Positions 1 through 8,881 are shown, counted from the stretch's first letter. The stretch: 33,597 nucleotides of DNA from Virgisporangium aurantiacum (GCF_016863635.1 NZ_BOPG01000126.1:1-33597); one strand, 5' to 3'. Translations and numbers: made by a program. The notes: generated by a model from the letters alone, not told the origin.

Positions 1-358
1 CCTAGTTGGGCGCTGCCATACTACGAGATCCTCATGGCGTCGCCGGCCGACGCCGCGCTCGCCACGCGTGGCATCACCCGCCATGACGCGGTGCGGGTGG
101 AGGTCTCCTTCACGGTGCTCGGGCGGTTGGTCGCGGTACGTCGCTGTTGGCCCTGCTGCACCGACGGACGACAGGCGACCTCGCAGCGGAGGGACTGCGC
201 GCGGTAGAGCTTCCCTTCGACCTCCACCCATCGTCGAGGTCGCCTGGTCGCATCCGAGCAGGCAGCTCGATCCCGGGCATCGCTGGCTGGTCGATCTGAT
301 CGTCAGCAAGGCACGCGAACTCGACGGGACGGGCGATCGGCCGTACGTCGTGCGGTGA
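1..358 (+). pseudogene. LysR-family regulator, C-terminal remnant (two frameshifts)
   Basis: Three reading frames in succession give one continuous effector-binding-domain tail. Frame 1 gives SPADAALATRGITRHDAVRV to about 134, frame 3 gives GTSLLALLHRR and LRAVELPFDL from about 135 to 230, and frame 2 gives IVEVAWSHPSRQLDPGHRWL with a stop at 356-358. The ending 'W..HP...DPGHRWL...I' is typical of LysR-type regulators, whose C-terminal domain binds a small effector. No single frame spans the segment, so the gene is dead unless the assembly has errors. The 5' part, including the DNA-binding domain, would lie outside the window. The next remnant starts at once, with no intergenic spacer, which suggests a deletion joined two broken genes. 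Confidence 0.6.
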
Positions 359-360
359 AC

Positions 361-950
361 GGGCCGGGCCCACCTGCCGGCCGGCACGCCCGGGCCCTGC
401 GCAACGCCGGGCGAGCGTGGTTGCTGCTCCACGAGTACGTCGAGGCCGAGCGGTGCCTTCAGCAGGCGTTGGTGTACTTCCGTACGGCCAACGACAGGGT
501 TGGTCAGGGTTCCGCGCTGGCATCGCTCGGACATGTTCGGGTCTGGACCTGCTGCTATCAGGAAGGCATCGATCTCGCACGTCGGGCGCTGGACCTGCTG
601 ACGCCCATCGACAACTGGCCCGGTTACTACATTTCGCTGGACACGCTCGCCGCCGCATACCTGAAGACCGGCCGCCCTGGCGATGCAGCCGAACTGTGGC
701 AGCAGGCCCACGAGATGTCCCTCACGCGCCGGGACCGCGAGCGCGTGGTTCGCACCATCCACAATCTCGGCGTCGCCTACCAGCCCTCGACCGCTTCGAC
801 GATGCGCTGCGCTGCCTGCTGAGCGGCCTGGAGTCGATCCGCCGGACCGGTGTGCGCCGCAGCGAAGGCAGTTCCCACCGCCATCTCGGCGTCGTGTACC
901 GACTCACCGGCCGGCTGGTCGAAGCCGAACAGCACATCCATGTGGCCTGA
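361..950 (+). pseudogene. TPR-repeat region of an AfsR/SARP-type regulator, frameshifted remnant
   Basis: Frame 1 from about 361 encodes tetratricopeptide helices (EYVEAERCLQQALVYFRTAN, YQEGIDLARRALDLL, GRPGDAAELWQQAHEMS, VVRTIHNLGVAYQ). The series continues in frame 3 after about 780 as LDRFDDALRCLLSGLESI and SHRHLGVVYRLTGRLVEAEQ, ending at the TGA at 948-950. A small indel near 780 separates the halves. Such TPR stretches form the C-terminal protein-interaction part of SARP/AfsR-like or NB-ARC regulators in actinomycetes. No start codon with a ribosome site and no ATPase or DNA-binding domain is present here, so this is an internal fragment of a larger gene. Assignment to SARP rather than another TPR protein is inference. 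Confidence 0.6.
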
Positions 951-1267
951 CCAGGGCTCACCGTGCACCTGTGCTCGCTGTGGAACGCCACGGCTGTGCG
1001 GACCGGCCTTGCCGCGCTCCCCGCAGCGGATGGTGTCGCTACAGGGCCGAGGCTTTTGCGTAGGAAACGCTGTGTCATCGGCGGATCCGGGTGCCGTGCA
1101 CGCGTCCTCACCCGCGACCGACGTCTACGTAGGTGACCGCTTGCGGGCGGGACAACGCGCACGGTCGGCGGCATGAACGCGCGCTGCCGAGCGCTCGTTG
1201 GGCTGGATCTTCACGGGCCGTCCGAGCGGTCATTCGGATCGAGCGGGGCATTTGTGGGTGATGGTTC
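951..1267. other. intergenic stretch, nothing recognised
   Basis: About 320 bases between the TPR remnant and the propeller gene. Short open frames on both strands give arginine- and proline-rich peptides without recognisable motifs. I see no terminator hairpin and no RNA gene. The last dozen bases contain the promoter-like hexamer listed separately. Confidence 0.4.
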
Positions 1268-1273
1268 TATGCT
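1268..1273 (+). promoter_or_regulatory. -10-like hexamer TATGCT, near-leaderless start
   Basis: TATGCT lies 6 bases upstream of the ATG at 1280, so transcription would start at or next to the start codon. No Shine-Dalgarno sequence is visible. No clear -35 is seen. Similar spacing occurs in front of several other orphan genes in this window. Confidence 0.35.
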
Positions 1274-1279
1274 GCGCTG

Positions 1280-2248
1280 ATGGAGCGGGTGGATCTCTCC
1301 GGCGCGGGCCCGTTTCCCGACGATGCGTTCCCGGACGGGTACTGGACCCAGGATGGGGTCAGCCCGAGCCCGGGTGTGCTGGTGGCGACCGGAACGATCG
1401 GTGACGACTACGGCCGTCCGCGCAACCGGGTGCTGGTGGCTCAGGGCGCGGCTGCTGCCCAGTTCGGCTTCTCGGGCGACGTGGGTATCTCCGTTGACGC
1501 GAGCCCTGACGGCCGGGCGTACGTCCTTGGGCAGGACCGGGGAACGGTCATCGGCTTCGACTGGCGTGCTGACTGCGGCGAGGCGTTGCGGGCATCGCGA
1601 CAGCTCATCGCCAACCCCGCAGCCGCTCGGATCGGGCCGCTGCGCCGCATCCGCGTCCTCGGTGCCGATGTGGTCTGCGCCGGAACCGCCGGCCAGGCGT
1701 ACCGCCTCGACGGCACCGCGTTCGTAGCCCTGCCCGAACTGCGCATCGACGGGCAGCCCGCCTTCATCGAGGATGTGGCCGGCAACGGAGCGCGTGATCT
1801 GGTTGCGGTGACCCTGGACCGTGCCGCGGCCTGGTTCGACGGGTCCCGCTGGCACGAACTGGACCTGCCGGCCGAGGTCAAATGTGAGCGGATCAACCTC
1901 AACGGCATCTGCGCCGTCGGGGCCGACCGCTATGCCATCGCCGGTGCCCACGGCACCATCCTGATCGGCACCCAGCAGTCGTGGTCGATCGTGCGTTGCC
2001 CCCGCGACGTGACCTACTACTCCGTCGCGGCCCACCGAGACGTCATCTACGCCGCCCACATCGGCGGCATCGACACGGTGACCGGGCACGAGACGACCCC
2101 GCTATCCATACCCGACCTCGGCCCGCACCAGTTCGGCACGCTGTCTGCCGGCACCGACGGCCTCTGGTCCTTCGCCGGACAGACGATCGGCATCCTCACC
2201 GACACGGGCTGGCACACCGTGTTCTCCTGCCCCGCCCCCAGCTCATGA
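1280..2248 (+). CDS. beta-propeller-like hypothetical protein
   Basis: Predicted 322-residue soluble protein without signal peptide or membrane helix. It shows short repeating strand units such as GTAGQAYRLDGTAFVAL, AAWFDGSRWHEL, GAHGTILIGTQQSWSIV and GGIDTVTGH, spaced about 40-50 residues apart. That pattern is typical of beta-propeller blades, in which a glycine-rich turn precedes an aromatic-rich strand. No catalytic motif is visible. A second protein of the same layout is encoded at 6198-7124, and both share the pattern 'W.IV...', then 'A.RDV.Y' and a G-containing turn near the C-terminus. Start chosen at ATG 1280, preceded by the TATGCT hexamer. Function unknown; a binding or immunity role is inferred only from context. 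Confidence 0.75.
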   Translation: MERVDLSGAGPFPDDAFPDGYWTQDGVSPSPGVLVATGTIGDDYGRPRNRVLVAQGAAAAQFGFSGDVGISVDASPDGRAYVLGQDRGTVIGFDWRADCGEALRASRQLIANPAAARIGPLRRIRVLGADVVCAGTAGQAYRLDGTAFVALPELRIDGQPAFIEDVAGNGARDLVAVTLDRAAAWFDGSRWHELDLPAEVKCERINLNGICAVGADRYAIAGAHGTILIGTQQSWSIVRCPRDVTYYSVAAHRDVIYAAHIGGIDTVTGHETTPLSIPDLGPHQFGTLSAGTDGLWSFAGQTIGILTDTGWHTVFSCPAPSS

Positions 2249-2435
2249 TCGGCGCGCCGGTGCGGCTGTTGCACAATCGGACGCTTCCGGATGCCAACCC
2301 GTGTCCTGGTTGCGGCAGCACAACTACCGCGCGCGATCTGCGGCTAGATGAGGGCGGCGCTGGCTGTCCGTTGGGCCGGCTCAAGTGCGGGGATTGTTTC
2401 CTCGGTGGCGCGGCCACGGCGTCGCGATCGGCATC

Positions 2436-2819
2436 CTATTTGCCCGAGGCGGCGATCATTCGCTTAGGTGCTGTGAGTCGCCACGCCTCGGTGATGAGTT
2501 CGGTGAACCTGTCATGGGTGACACCGCCCAACCGCACCACCACCCAGCCGAAACGGCCGACATTGCCCACCGGCGTGAAGACCTGCGGGTCGGCAGCGGC
2601 GAGAGCCGCTCGCTCGGCAGCGGTCGTCTTGATCGATACCCAGCCGTCCATGTTGAGGTATGCGAAGCCCTTGCCTCGCACCTTGAGCCCTATCCTGTCG
2701 CGGCTGTAGACGGTCTGCTCAACGCCGGGCAGTCCTAACGCGATTCCGAGCGCCTCGGCAACGTTGATCCCGTGCCGGTCGACGCCCTGACCCCTGCGCC
2801 CCTCGTCGTTTCGTTCCAT
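2436..2819 (-). CDS. MmcQ/YjbR (DUF419) family protein
   Basis: 127-residue protein with the hallmark order of the MmcQ/YjbR family: an N-terminal helix 'ALGIALGLPGVEQ', then 'GKGFAYLNMDGWVSIKTTAAERAAL', then 'DPQVFTPVGNVGRFGWVVVRLGGV', then the C-terminal 'ELITEAWRLTAPKRM'. The family has a double-winged fold proposed to bind DNA; its exact role is unsettled. Length matches the family (about 110-130). The first 20 residues are arginine- and glycine-rich and untypical, so translation may begin further in, for example at the GTG encoding VDRHGINVAEAL. It is convergent with the upstream propeller gene. The segment between them (2249-2435) holds nothing recognisable. Confidence 0.85.
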   Translation of the reverse strand: MERNDEGRRGQGVDRHGINVAEALGIALGLPGVEQTVYSRDRIGLKVRGKGFAYLNMDGWVSIKTTAAERAALAAADPQVFTPVGNVGRFGWVVVRLGGVTHDRFTELITEAWRLTAPKRMIAASGK

Positions 2820-2845
2820 GTGGACGGTTGTATCACGAGCGTCGG

Positions 2846-3004
2846 TGGACGCTCTCCCGTGACGTTGCCGCCCGACGCGACCGGGTCAACCCCCGCGCCG
2901 TCAAACGCCCCATCAGCCCCTACAAATCCAAAGCCAACACCGAGCCACAGACCAGCACCAACGTCAGCTATACGATCATCACCATCGATGCAGGAGGCCC
3001 TTAA
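2846..3004 (+). pseudogene. IS4-family transposase, C-terminal fragment
   Basis: A 52-codon open stretch ending in TAA (3002-3004) reads WTLSRDVAARRDRVNPRAVKR, then PISPYKSKANTEPQTSTNVSY, then TIITIDAGGP. The phrase 'RD(R)xNPRxVKRPxSxYKxK' is the usual C-terminus of actinobacterial IS4-type DDE transposases. Everything upstream, including the catalytic residues, is missing; the next upstream gene is MmcQ on the other strand. It is therefore the tail of a deleted insertion sequence, too short to be found by ORF length alone. Confidence 0.6.
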
Positions 3005-3036
3005 GGGCTGGAGCCCTCGACCGAGGTGAGAGCGAC

Positions 3037-3597
3037 ATGAGTGCGCTGGCTCCCACCCTCGAGGCGTTCTTCACCCAGCGGCTGGCAGCCCAGCGATGCC
3101 AGCCCTCACACGATCTCGGCCTACCGTGACGCCTGGCGGCTGCTGCTGACCTTCGCACGGGACCGGGTCAGGAAGGCGCCCTCCCAACTCGACTTCGTCG
3201 ACCTGGACGCCAGATTGGTCAGCGCGTTCCTCACCTCCCTGGAGGCCGAGCGCGGCAACAGCGCGTCCACGCGCAACGCCAGGCTGACCGCGATCCGCTC
3301 GCTGTTCCGCTACGCCGCGACGCTTCATCCCGAACACGCCGGGCTGATCATGCGAGTGCTCGCGATCCCGTCCAAACGGCACGACCAGACCATGATCTGT
3401 TTCCTCAACCCGGACGAGGTTGACGCCCTGCTCGCCGCACCCAACCCCGACACCTGGCACGGCCGACGCGACCACGCCCTCCTCACCCTGACTGTCCAAA
3501 CAGGACTACGGGTGTCCGAGCTGACCAGCCTCACGATCAGCGACATCCATCTGGGCGCAGGGGCAAACGTGCACTGCTTCGGCAAAGCGGTCGCGCT
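3037..3597 (+). pseudogene. tyrosine recombinase/integrase, 5' frameshifted and 3' truncated
   Basis: The gene starts at ATG 3037 (MSALAPTLEAFFTQRLAAQR) and then loses frame. The continuation DASPHTISAYRDAWRLLLTF is in the frame that begins near 3041, consistent with loss of one base near 3098. The rest shows the N-terminal SAM-like DNA-binding domain (SASTRNARLTAIRSLFRYA) and the start of the catalytic domain, including the first catalytic arginine in 'VQTGLRVSELTSL'. After 'HCFGKAV' the family sequence stops and an IS3 remnant begins. The later H-x-x-R and nucleophilic tyrosine are absent. The protein would have cut and rejoined DNA for a mobile element but cannot be active now. Confidence 0.75.
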
Positions 3598-4220
3598 CCT
3601 CCTTCGGGTCCTGCAGATTGGGGCGTCGACGTTCTGCGGCTGGGCGTCGAAGGCCGCGGCGCCGTGTGAGCGGGACGAGGTCGACCGGGGCCTGCTGTCC
3701 ATCATCTTCGAGATCTGGACCGCGTCCGGGTGGCACCTACGGCGCGGACCGGGTCCACCAACAGCTACGCCACGACGGGATCCGGGCGTAAGCGGGTCGA
3801 GCGGCTGATGGCGGCACAGGGTTGGCAGGGGGCGTTCCTGCGCCGTGGCTGGCGCGGCGGGTCGACGAAGCAGAACCCGGCGCCCACGCCGGCGCCGGAC
3901 CGGGTCAACCGCAACTTCACCGCGGTCGCACCGAACCGGTTGTGGGTCGCCGATGCCACCCGGATCCCTTGTGGCGAAGGGGTTTTCTGGCTCGCCCTGA
4001 TGGAGAACTTCTTCTCCACCCTGAAGATCGAACTCGTCTACCGCCGAACGTGGCGAACCCGCGACGAAGCCGAAAACGCGATCTTCGCCTACATCGACGG
4101 CTGGTACAACACCCGCCGCATCGAACACGAACTCGGCTACCTCAGCCCCACGAGTACGAAGCCGCCTGGCATCTCACCCAGGCAGCTATCGTCCAGCCTG
4201 AGCCAACCGGCGGCAGGTAG
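3598..4220 (+). pseudogene. IS3-family transposase (orfB), internally deleted
   Basis: Typical IS3 orfB pieces appear in order: 'LQIGASTFCGW...CERDEVDRGLLSIIFEIW' and 'GTYGADRVHQQLRHDGIR' (with frame changes near 3730-3790), 'KRVERLMAAQGWQG', 'NRLWVADATRIPCGEGVFWLAL', then directly 'MENFFSTLKIELVYRRTWRTR' and 'GYLSP', with the true end (HEYEAAWHLTQAA, stop 4218-4220) in another frame. Between FWLAL and MENFF the whole central catalytic segment with the second aspartate is missing in frame. The right end 'CGCGAAAGCGGGGGGACCTCA' just after the stop looks like an IS3-type terminus. It truncates the integrase upstream. Confidence 0.75.
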
Positions 4221-4329
4221 CAACCACTCCGCGAAAGCGGGGGGACCTCACCCATAGCGACGGGCCATTCAACGCCGGGTGCGTTTCCTTGGGCGGTCCT
4301 AAATCTCGAGCCACCGGAGACCGGGACTG

Positions 4330-4545
4330 CCCAGACCCATGACGTCAACAACGGCGGAACGCTGTGGTCGATGGATCTCGGCTCGGCGCCTGCGTGCAGG
4401 AAGGCCCGCCACTGGGTGTCCACACCGGCGGCGCCAGCCCGAGCGCGGCTCCGGCGAGAACGCGCTGGATGGTGCCAGCCCCGACTCGGTAGCCGGAGCC
4501 GACCAGCTCATCCCGGATCCTGTGGATGCTCGGCGATCACCCTGG
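4330..4545 (-). pseudogene. integrase-core transposase fragment, degraded
   Basis: On the reverse strand 'IRDELVGSGYRVGAGTIQRVL' followed, after a frame change, by 'DTQWRAFLHAGAE' resembles the helix-turn-helix and pre-catalytic part of integrase-core (rve) transposases, where 'L..LG..V...TV..IL...G..PAP.R....W..FL.AQA' is common. The catalytic residues that should follow are not recognisable. The match rests on about 45 residues, so the family assignment is tentative. Confidence 0.4.
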
Positions 4546-4599
4546 ATTACTCGACAGCAATGAGATTCTCCTCCAGGGCATGCGTACGTCAGCGGAGAT

Positions 4600-4960
4600 C
4601 ATCGCGGCCGAGCATCAATCCTTCGACAAAGTCTGGTACGTCCGAGGCCTGATCCGTGAAGAAGCGGCGGAACAGGCCCGGCGGTCAGCCGCGGGGATTC
4701 CGATGCCAGTATCGGCAATCGTCCATACGGTCCGCCTATGCGCGGCGCCCGCCCGCGTCGCCGCCACCGCTGTTGTCGCCGCCGCCATCGGTGTCGTGTT
4801 CGTGGTGTGCGGTGATAGTGATGGCCCCCCGCCGACCGGGTGTGCTCGACCGCGTTGCCGAGCAGGTCGTCGGCGACCCTCGGCCCGGCGTTGGTCGCGC
4901 TGGTTGTCACGGTCTCTGGTGCCGCCGCTGGTGGGCGGGACACGCTCTGCACCCAGGCGC
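4600..4960 (-). pseudogene. sensor histidine kinase ATPase domain, frameshifted remnant
   Basis: The reverse strand shows the two landmark boxes of a HATPase_c domain in the right order. The N box 'RVADDLLGNAVEHT' lies at 4880-4839 and the G1 box 'DTGIGIPAAD' at 4713-4684. They are in different frames, with 'ITITAHHEHDTDGGG' from a third frame between them, as expected of the beta-strand after the N box. The F and G2 boxes and the phospho-acceptor histidine region are missing. The domain once bound ATP for autophosphorylation in a two-component system. Indels of at least two positions make it non-functional. No partner response regulator adjoins it; a NarL-type remnant lies at 11855. Confidence 0.6.
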
Positions 4961-5469
4961 GTCACGCTGCCGTCTCTACGGCCACGCAGGCGCCTATCTG
5001 CCTGTATCCGCACGGGTTATCCCGCCGTTGAGCACTGTTCCGACGCGTCCGTCACCCGAGTCTCTGACGGGCAAGGTCAAACCGTCAGGCGAGCGCTCCG
5101 GGGTGGGAGTCGCCGCCCAGTAGCCGTGTCCGATGGCCGTTCACAGTCGTTGATGGTGCGTCGATCGGCTGCCCGATCGACCGTCGTGATGGTCCACGAT
5201 CAGCGGGCGGAGTCATGGTCGCAGCCCGGACGAGTGTGGTGCACCGTCACCGCGTGACGGTGTCCGGCGCCCCGGACGGGGCGACCGTTGATCTTTGCGC
5301 ACGGTTATTGCATCGACCAGCCTATCGATGACACAACCCAGGTTCATCGCGGCGGGCAGGGCGTGGGGCCTGGCACGGCGCTGCTCGCTGCGGCGCTGGC
5401 CTTGGCCGTCGCCGCTGTTCTCCGGCCTGGGCGGACGCAGGGTCGGTGGAGGGCGGCGGCGATCCGTGA
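4961..5469. other. intergenic stretch with start of a duplicated segment
   Basis: No gene is recognised between 4961 and about 5345. From about 5349 to the start of the solenoid pseudogene the DNA is clearly similar to about 13495-13610. Both copies can encode a short hydrophobic peptide 'VGPGTA(L/V)LAAAL', possibly the tail of a lost membrane protein that was duplicated with its neighbour. Confidence 0.4.
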
Positions 5470-5483
5470 GATAGTTCGCGATC

Positions 5484-6060
5484 GTGGGAATTGACATCCC
5501 GAGTGCCGACTGGCAGTCCATGCCCATGCAGGACGCGGTCGACGAATTCGGTTTCGCCGACGACATCGAGTGCTTCTTCCTGGACGAACCGACCAACGAC
5601 GCGCTGCTCCACCGGGGAGACCTCGTCGTGCCCGGCCCGCTGGCCGTCGACGGCGACGAAATCCAGTTGCACGCCATCGACGGCAGGCTCACCGTCAAGG
5701 ACGCATTCAGCTTCCAGAACGTCGACGTGTACGCGGCTCTGTGCGCCACCGGATCGGTCACCGCGCAGAGCATGACCTGCATCTGGGACGTGCAATTCGT
5801 CATCGCTGGTTCGGTCAACGTCGAACGACATCCTGGTCACCCAGCTGACCGATGCGGGCGGGTTCACCGTCCGGGGCGCTCTGACGGCGGGGAACTGGCT
5901 ACAGATCGACGACCGGGGAACACTCGCCATCGACGGGGCCTGTGTCGGCGCTGCGGTACTCGCCAGAAGACGGGCAGGCGGGGCCGTCCGCGAGGAGTAT
6001 CTCCTCGACGCGGAGCGGATCCGTGATGGCTTGTTCGCCGGCCGGCCGGTCCTGCGCTGA
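5484..6060 (+). pseudogene. beta-solenoid protein, frameshifted copy of the 13619 gene
   Basis: Residues 1-110 from the GTG at 5484 match the intact gene at 13619 almost residue for residue (GIDIPSADWQSMPMQDAVDE versus GIDIPGADWQPMPVQDAVDE). Aligning the DNA shows three indels in this copy: one extra base near 5823, one extra G near 5936, and two extra G near 5984. The final stop TGA at 6058-6060 corresponds exactly to that of the intact copy (both end GRPVLR), and the net shift of +1 explains the frame difference. The first frame alone would give a 180-residue protein with a scrambled C-terminus. Divergence from the other copy shows the duplication is not recent. A conserved GATAGT hexamer precedes the start. 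Confidence 0.8.
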
Positions 6061-6197
6061 CCCGGGCAGCGCCATGGCTACTCGGCTGCAGCCGAGTAGC
6101 CGCCGAGATTGCGTACCGCACCCGCCCTGTCACGCCAGCCGCCGTTGATCGGTCACACCTGGTGAGCTTCGACCCTCAATTTCTTGGAGCTGTACGC

Positions 6198-7124
6198 ATG
6201 GATGACGTCAGTGACTTTGCCCGGTTGAGCCTGAGCTACCAGGATGTGTACGTACGCGACGAAAATCTCGCCGTCGTGCTGGCTTCCGTCGGCGAGTTGG
6301 TGGATGCCGGCGTCAATCATACATTTGCCTACTACCGCTACGCGGAGTCATGGTATCTGTACAAGACCGACCGATCAGTTACGTCGGTGTGTTTCCCTAG
6401 CGGCGGCGACGACGAGATGGTGTTGTTGAGCGCCGATGGCATGGTCATCCGGCTGATTGAGGGTGGACAGCCCGTGGAGATCATCGATGACAGCGATGAG
6501 GGTCCAAGCGATCTCGTGACCATGTGGAGTGTGGCAGAGGTCGACCGGTCTTTGTACGCCGTCGGCATGGCCCGCCACGCCTACCGGCAGCACCGTGGCC
6601 AGGCCGGCTGGACCCGCATCGACCAGACGTGTTTTGTGCCACGCCGGAGCCTGTCCGCGGCGGTCGGCTTCACCTCGGTTGCCGGCTTCTCGCCGGAGGA
6701 GATATATGCGGTGGGCTGGAATGGCGAGATCTGGCGGTTCGACGGCGCGGTGTGGCACCAGGCGCCCAGCCCGACCGGGCTGCTGTTGAAAGGTGTGGTC
6801 CGAGACCCCGCCGCAGATGAGGTGGTGGCGGTTGGCTTGGACGGCATCCTGCGTGGCAGGTACGACCGCTGGCGGATCGTCGGGCAGACCGTGACCAAGG
6901 CGCTCAACGACGCTGTCGCGTTCCGGGACGTGGTGTACCTGTCCGGCAGCGACGGTGTATACCGTCTCAATGGCGACGCGGTCGAACGAGTTGAGCTCGT
7001 GTCGACTGGTGAGGTGACGACATCAAGCCTCGCCGCTGGCGGCGGCGTGTTGTGGTCGGCCGGACGATCAGACCTGTTCCGTACCGGCGACGGTGTCAAC
7101 TGGGAGCGCATCGACAACCCCTGA
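6198..7124 (+). CDS. beta-propeller-like hypothetical protein, paralogue type of 1280
   Basis: About 308 residues from ATG 6198. This start is preferred because TTGGAG lies 9-10 bases upstream, whereas the in-frame GTG at 6162 has no ribosome site. The sequence shows blade-like repeats: 'YAVGMARHAYRQHRGQAGWTRI', 'SPEEIYAVGWNGEIWRFDGA', 'EVVAVGLDGILRGRYDRWRIV', 'VYLSGSDGVYRLNGDAVERV' and 'VLWSAGRSDLFRTGDGVNWER'. These are the 'Y.VG..G.I.R.DG..W' motifs of small beta-propellers. No signal peptide, membrane segment or catalytic motif is visible. It shares layout with the protein at 1280 and lies directly after the broken solenoid gene. Function unknown; ligand binding or toxin neutralisation is only a contextual guess. 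Confidence 0.8.
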   Translation: MDDVSDFARLSLSYQDVYVRDENLAVVLASVGELVDAGVNHTFAYYRYAESWYLYKTDRSVTSVCFPSGGDDEMVLLSADGMVIRLIEGGQPVEIIDDSDEGPSDLVTMWSVAEVDRSLYAVGMARHAYRQHRGQAGWTRIDQTCFVPRRSLSAAVGFTSVAGFSPEEIYAVGWNGEIWRFDGAVWHQAPSPTGLLLKGVVRDPAADEVVAVGLDGILRGRYDRWRIVGQTVTKALNDAVAFRDVVYLSGSDGVYRLNGDAVERVELVSTGEVTTSSLAAGGGVLWSAGRSDLFRTGDGVNWERIDNP

Positions 7125-7540
7125 TGCATGACCTGGCCGGCCCCTTCCGGCCCGATCGTCAAGCACGACGCACCGCTGCCGAACCGGTCCACGAACGCCG
7201 CACCGATGGGTGCTGGCCACCAGCCGCTCCGTCGCCGTGGACATCACGTGCCCCTTGGTAGCCGGCCCACGACGACCGGGACTACGCCGCCTGAGATGTT
7301 TGTCGGAGCGGGTTCCGGCTCTCGTTGGAGTCTCGCAGCGTGCGGCGGCCCGCCGGCGGCGTTCGACTTGGACCTTGGACCGGGCAAGAGCCGGAATCGG
7401 TACCATGACCAACGTCAGCTCGCGTTCGTGTGGTTCGGTGACCTGGATGCTGGTATGAGTGGCATCTTGCTGGAGGCTGTCCCGGCCGCATGACTCCTCC
7501 GGTTTCCAACCGATTGGAGAGTCCGGGTGCACACCAGCGG
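7125..7540. other. intergenic stretch, nothing recognised
   Basis: About 415 bases between the convergent propeller and ankyrin genes. A 121-codon frame on the plus strand and overlapping frames on the minus strand exist, but none shows a known motif or a convincing start. I see no clear hairpin terminator. Confidence 0.35.
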
Positions 7541-8881
7541 TCAGGATGGCGGGCCATCGTCTGCGGCAGCCAGCAGCGTCTGGATCTCGTCGCGTTCGAA
7601 CTGGGCGGACATCGACCGTGTCCGGACCTGCACCAGGTCGATGGGGAGCCGCCCCTGGTGGTCCCGCGCAGCCGGATCGGCTCCGCGACTGACCAGCAGC
7701 CGTACCTTGTCGGCCTCATTCGTCTGCACTGCCAGATGCAGTGCGGTCCGGCCGTCGGCCCCCGCAGCGTTCGGATCGGCGCCCCGATCGAGACACCAGG
7801 CGGTAACGGTGGTGGAGTAGGGTCCGCCAGCTGCATGTCGAAGCGTCGCGTTCAGGTCGGCATCGTGCCCGGCCAGCAGTTCGAGCATTGCCGGCCGGGC
7901 GTCGTAGGCGGCCACGAGGATCGGCTGTGTACCCGTCCCATCGACCATGTTCGGGTCGGCACCGCTGCGCAGGCACCACTCGGCGGCCGCAACGATTCCC
8001 ACCTCGACCGCAGTGTGCAGCATCGTGTTCACGTCGGCGCCGTGGTCCACCAACAGGTCGAACATGGCCCGGTTGTCCGCCCAGACAGACGAGTCCAGGA
8101 TCGACCGGGAGCCGGCGCACACGTCCACACTCATGCCGTCAGCCAAGCACCGCTGCACTACATCGACGCGTCCCGCGTAGCCGGCCGCGACGAACAACCG
8201 CCCGCGCAGATCATCGTCGGTACCGGCGAGGGCGGACGGCACATCGACAAAACAGCCGACGAGGTCGAATACGTGCCGGTTCAGCAGGTCCACCGAGTCG
8301 AACTCCAGCGCGTAACTCAACGCGTCCCGCCCCTGCCCGTCACAGAGTCGCGGATCGGCTCCATGGGCCAGCAGCGCCCGCACCCCGGCCACGTGTTTGT
8401 CCCGGGCGGCCCGCGTCAATACAGTCTGCCCGGACATGCTCCGCGCGCTCGGATCGGCACCCCGAGCGAGGAGCTCTTCAACCAGCTCCGGGGCCGCATC
8501 CACGCAGGACACCGCGTGGTGCAGGACCGTCAACCCCTCATCGTCGGCGGCGTCGGCCGCCGCGCCGCGCTCCAGCAACAGGCGCACCGCCGCCAGGATG
8601 TGCTCCTGGTTCGCCTTGGCCGACAACGCCCACACCCCGGTCAACAGCGGCGTCCGGCCGGCCGCGTCGCGGATGTCGATGGCACCACCACGGTCGAGGA
8701 TCCACGCACAGGCGTCAGCATGACCGTAGTACGCGGCCATTCCCAACAGACTCGTGCCGTCACGAGCCTGGGCGTCGACATCCCGAACACGCTGTACGGC
8801 CACCAGCGCCGCAGCGTAATCCTGACTCTTGCGGAAGACCGACTCATACGACGCTCGAACTGCCACGCCTATTTCTACCAT
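7541..8881 (-). CDS. ankyrin-repeat protein
   Basis: Start placed at the ATG at 8881 (MVEIGVAVRASYESVFRKSQ), giving about 446 residues. The open frame extends further upstream but that part is low-complexity and lacks repeats. The protein is a chain of ankyrin units: 'DGTSLLGMAAYYGHADACAW', 'GLTVLHHAV...VEELLARGADPSA', 'GQTVLTRAARDKHVAGVRAL', 'MLHTAVEVGIVAAAEWCLRSGADPN' and 'DGRTALHLAVQTNEADKVRL', about ten in total, some degenerate. It ends with a short tail (EIQTLLAAADDGPPS). No signal peptide or membrane helix. Ankyrin stacks mediate protein-protein contact, and in bacteria ankyrin genes are frequent members of toxin-immunity loci. A specific partner cannot be named here. Confidence 0.85.
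   Translation of the reverse strand: MVEIGVAVRASYESVFRKSQDYAAALVAVQRVRDVDAQARDGTSLLGMAAYYGHADACAWILDRGGAIDIRDAAGRTPLLTGVWALSAKANQEHILAAVRLLLERGAAADAADDEGLTVLHHAVSCVDAAPELVEELLARGADPSARSMSGQTVLTRAARDKHVAGVRALLAHGADPRLCDGQGRDALSYALEFDSVDLLNRHVFDLVGCFVDVPSALAGTDDDLRGRLFVAAGYAGRVDVVQRCLADGMSVDVCAGSRSILDSSVWADNRAMFDLLVDHGADVNTMLHTAVEVGIVAAAEWCLRSGADPNMVDGTGTQPILVAAYDARPAMLELLAGHDADLNATLRHAAGGPYSTTVTAWCLDRGADPNAAGADGRTALHLAVQTNEADKVRLLVSRGADPAARDHQGRLPIDLVQVRTRSMSAQFERDEIQTLLAAADDGPPS

Noticed and set aside
4526..5257. 243-codon plus-strand frame starting MLGDHPGLL
   Set aside because: It runs antisense across the histidine-kinase boxes and turns Arg-rich; no family is recognisable.
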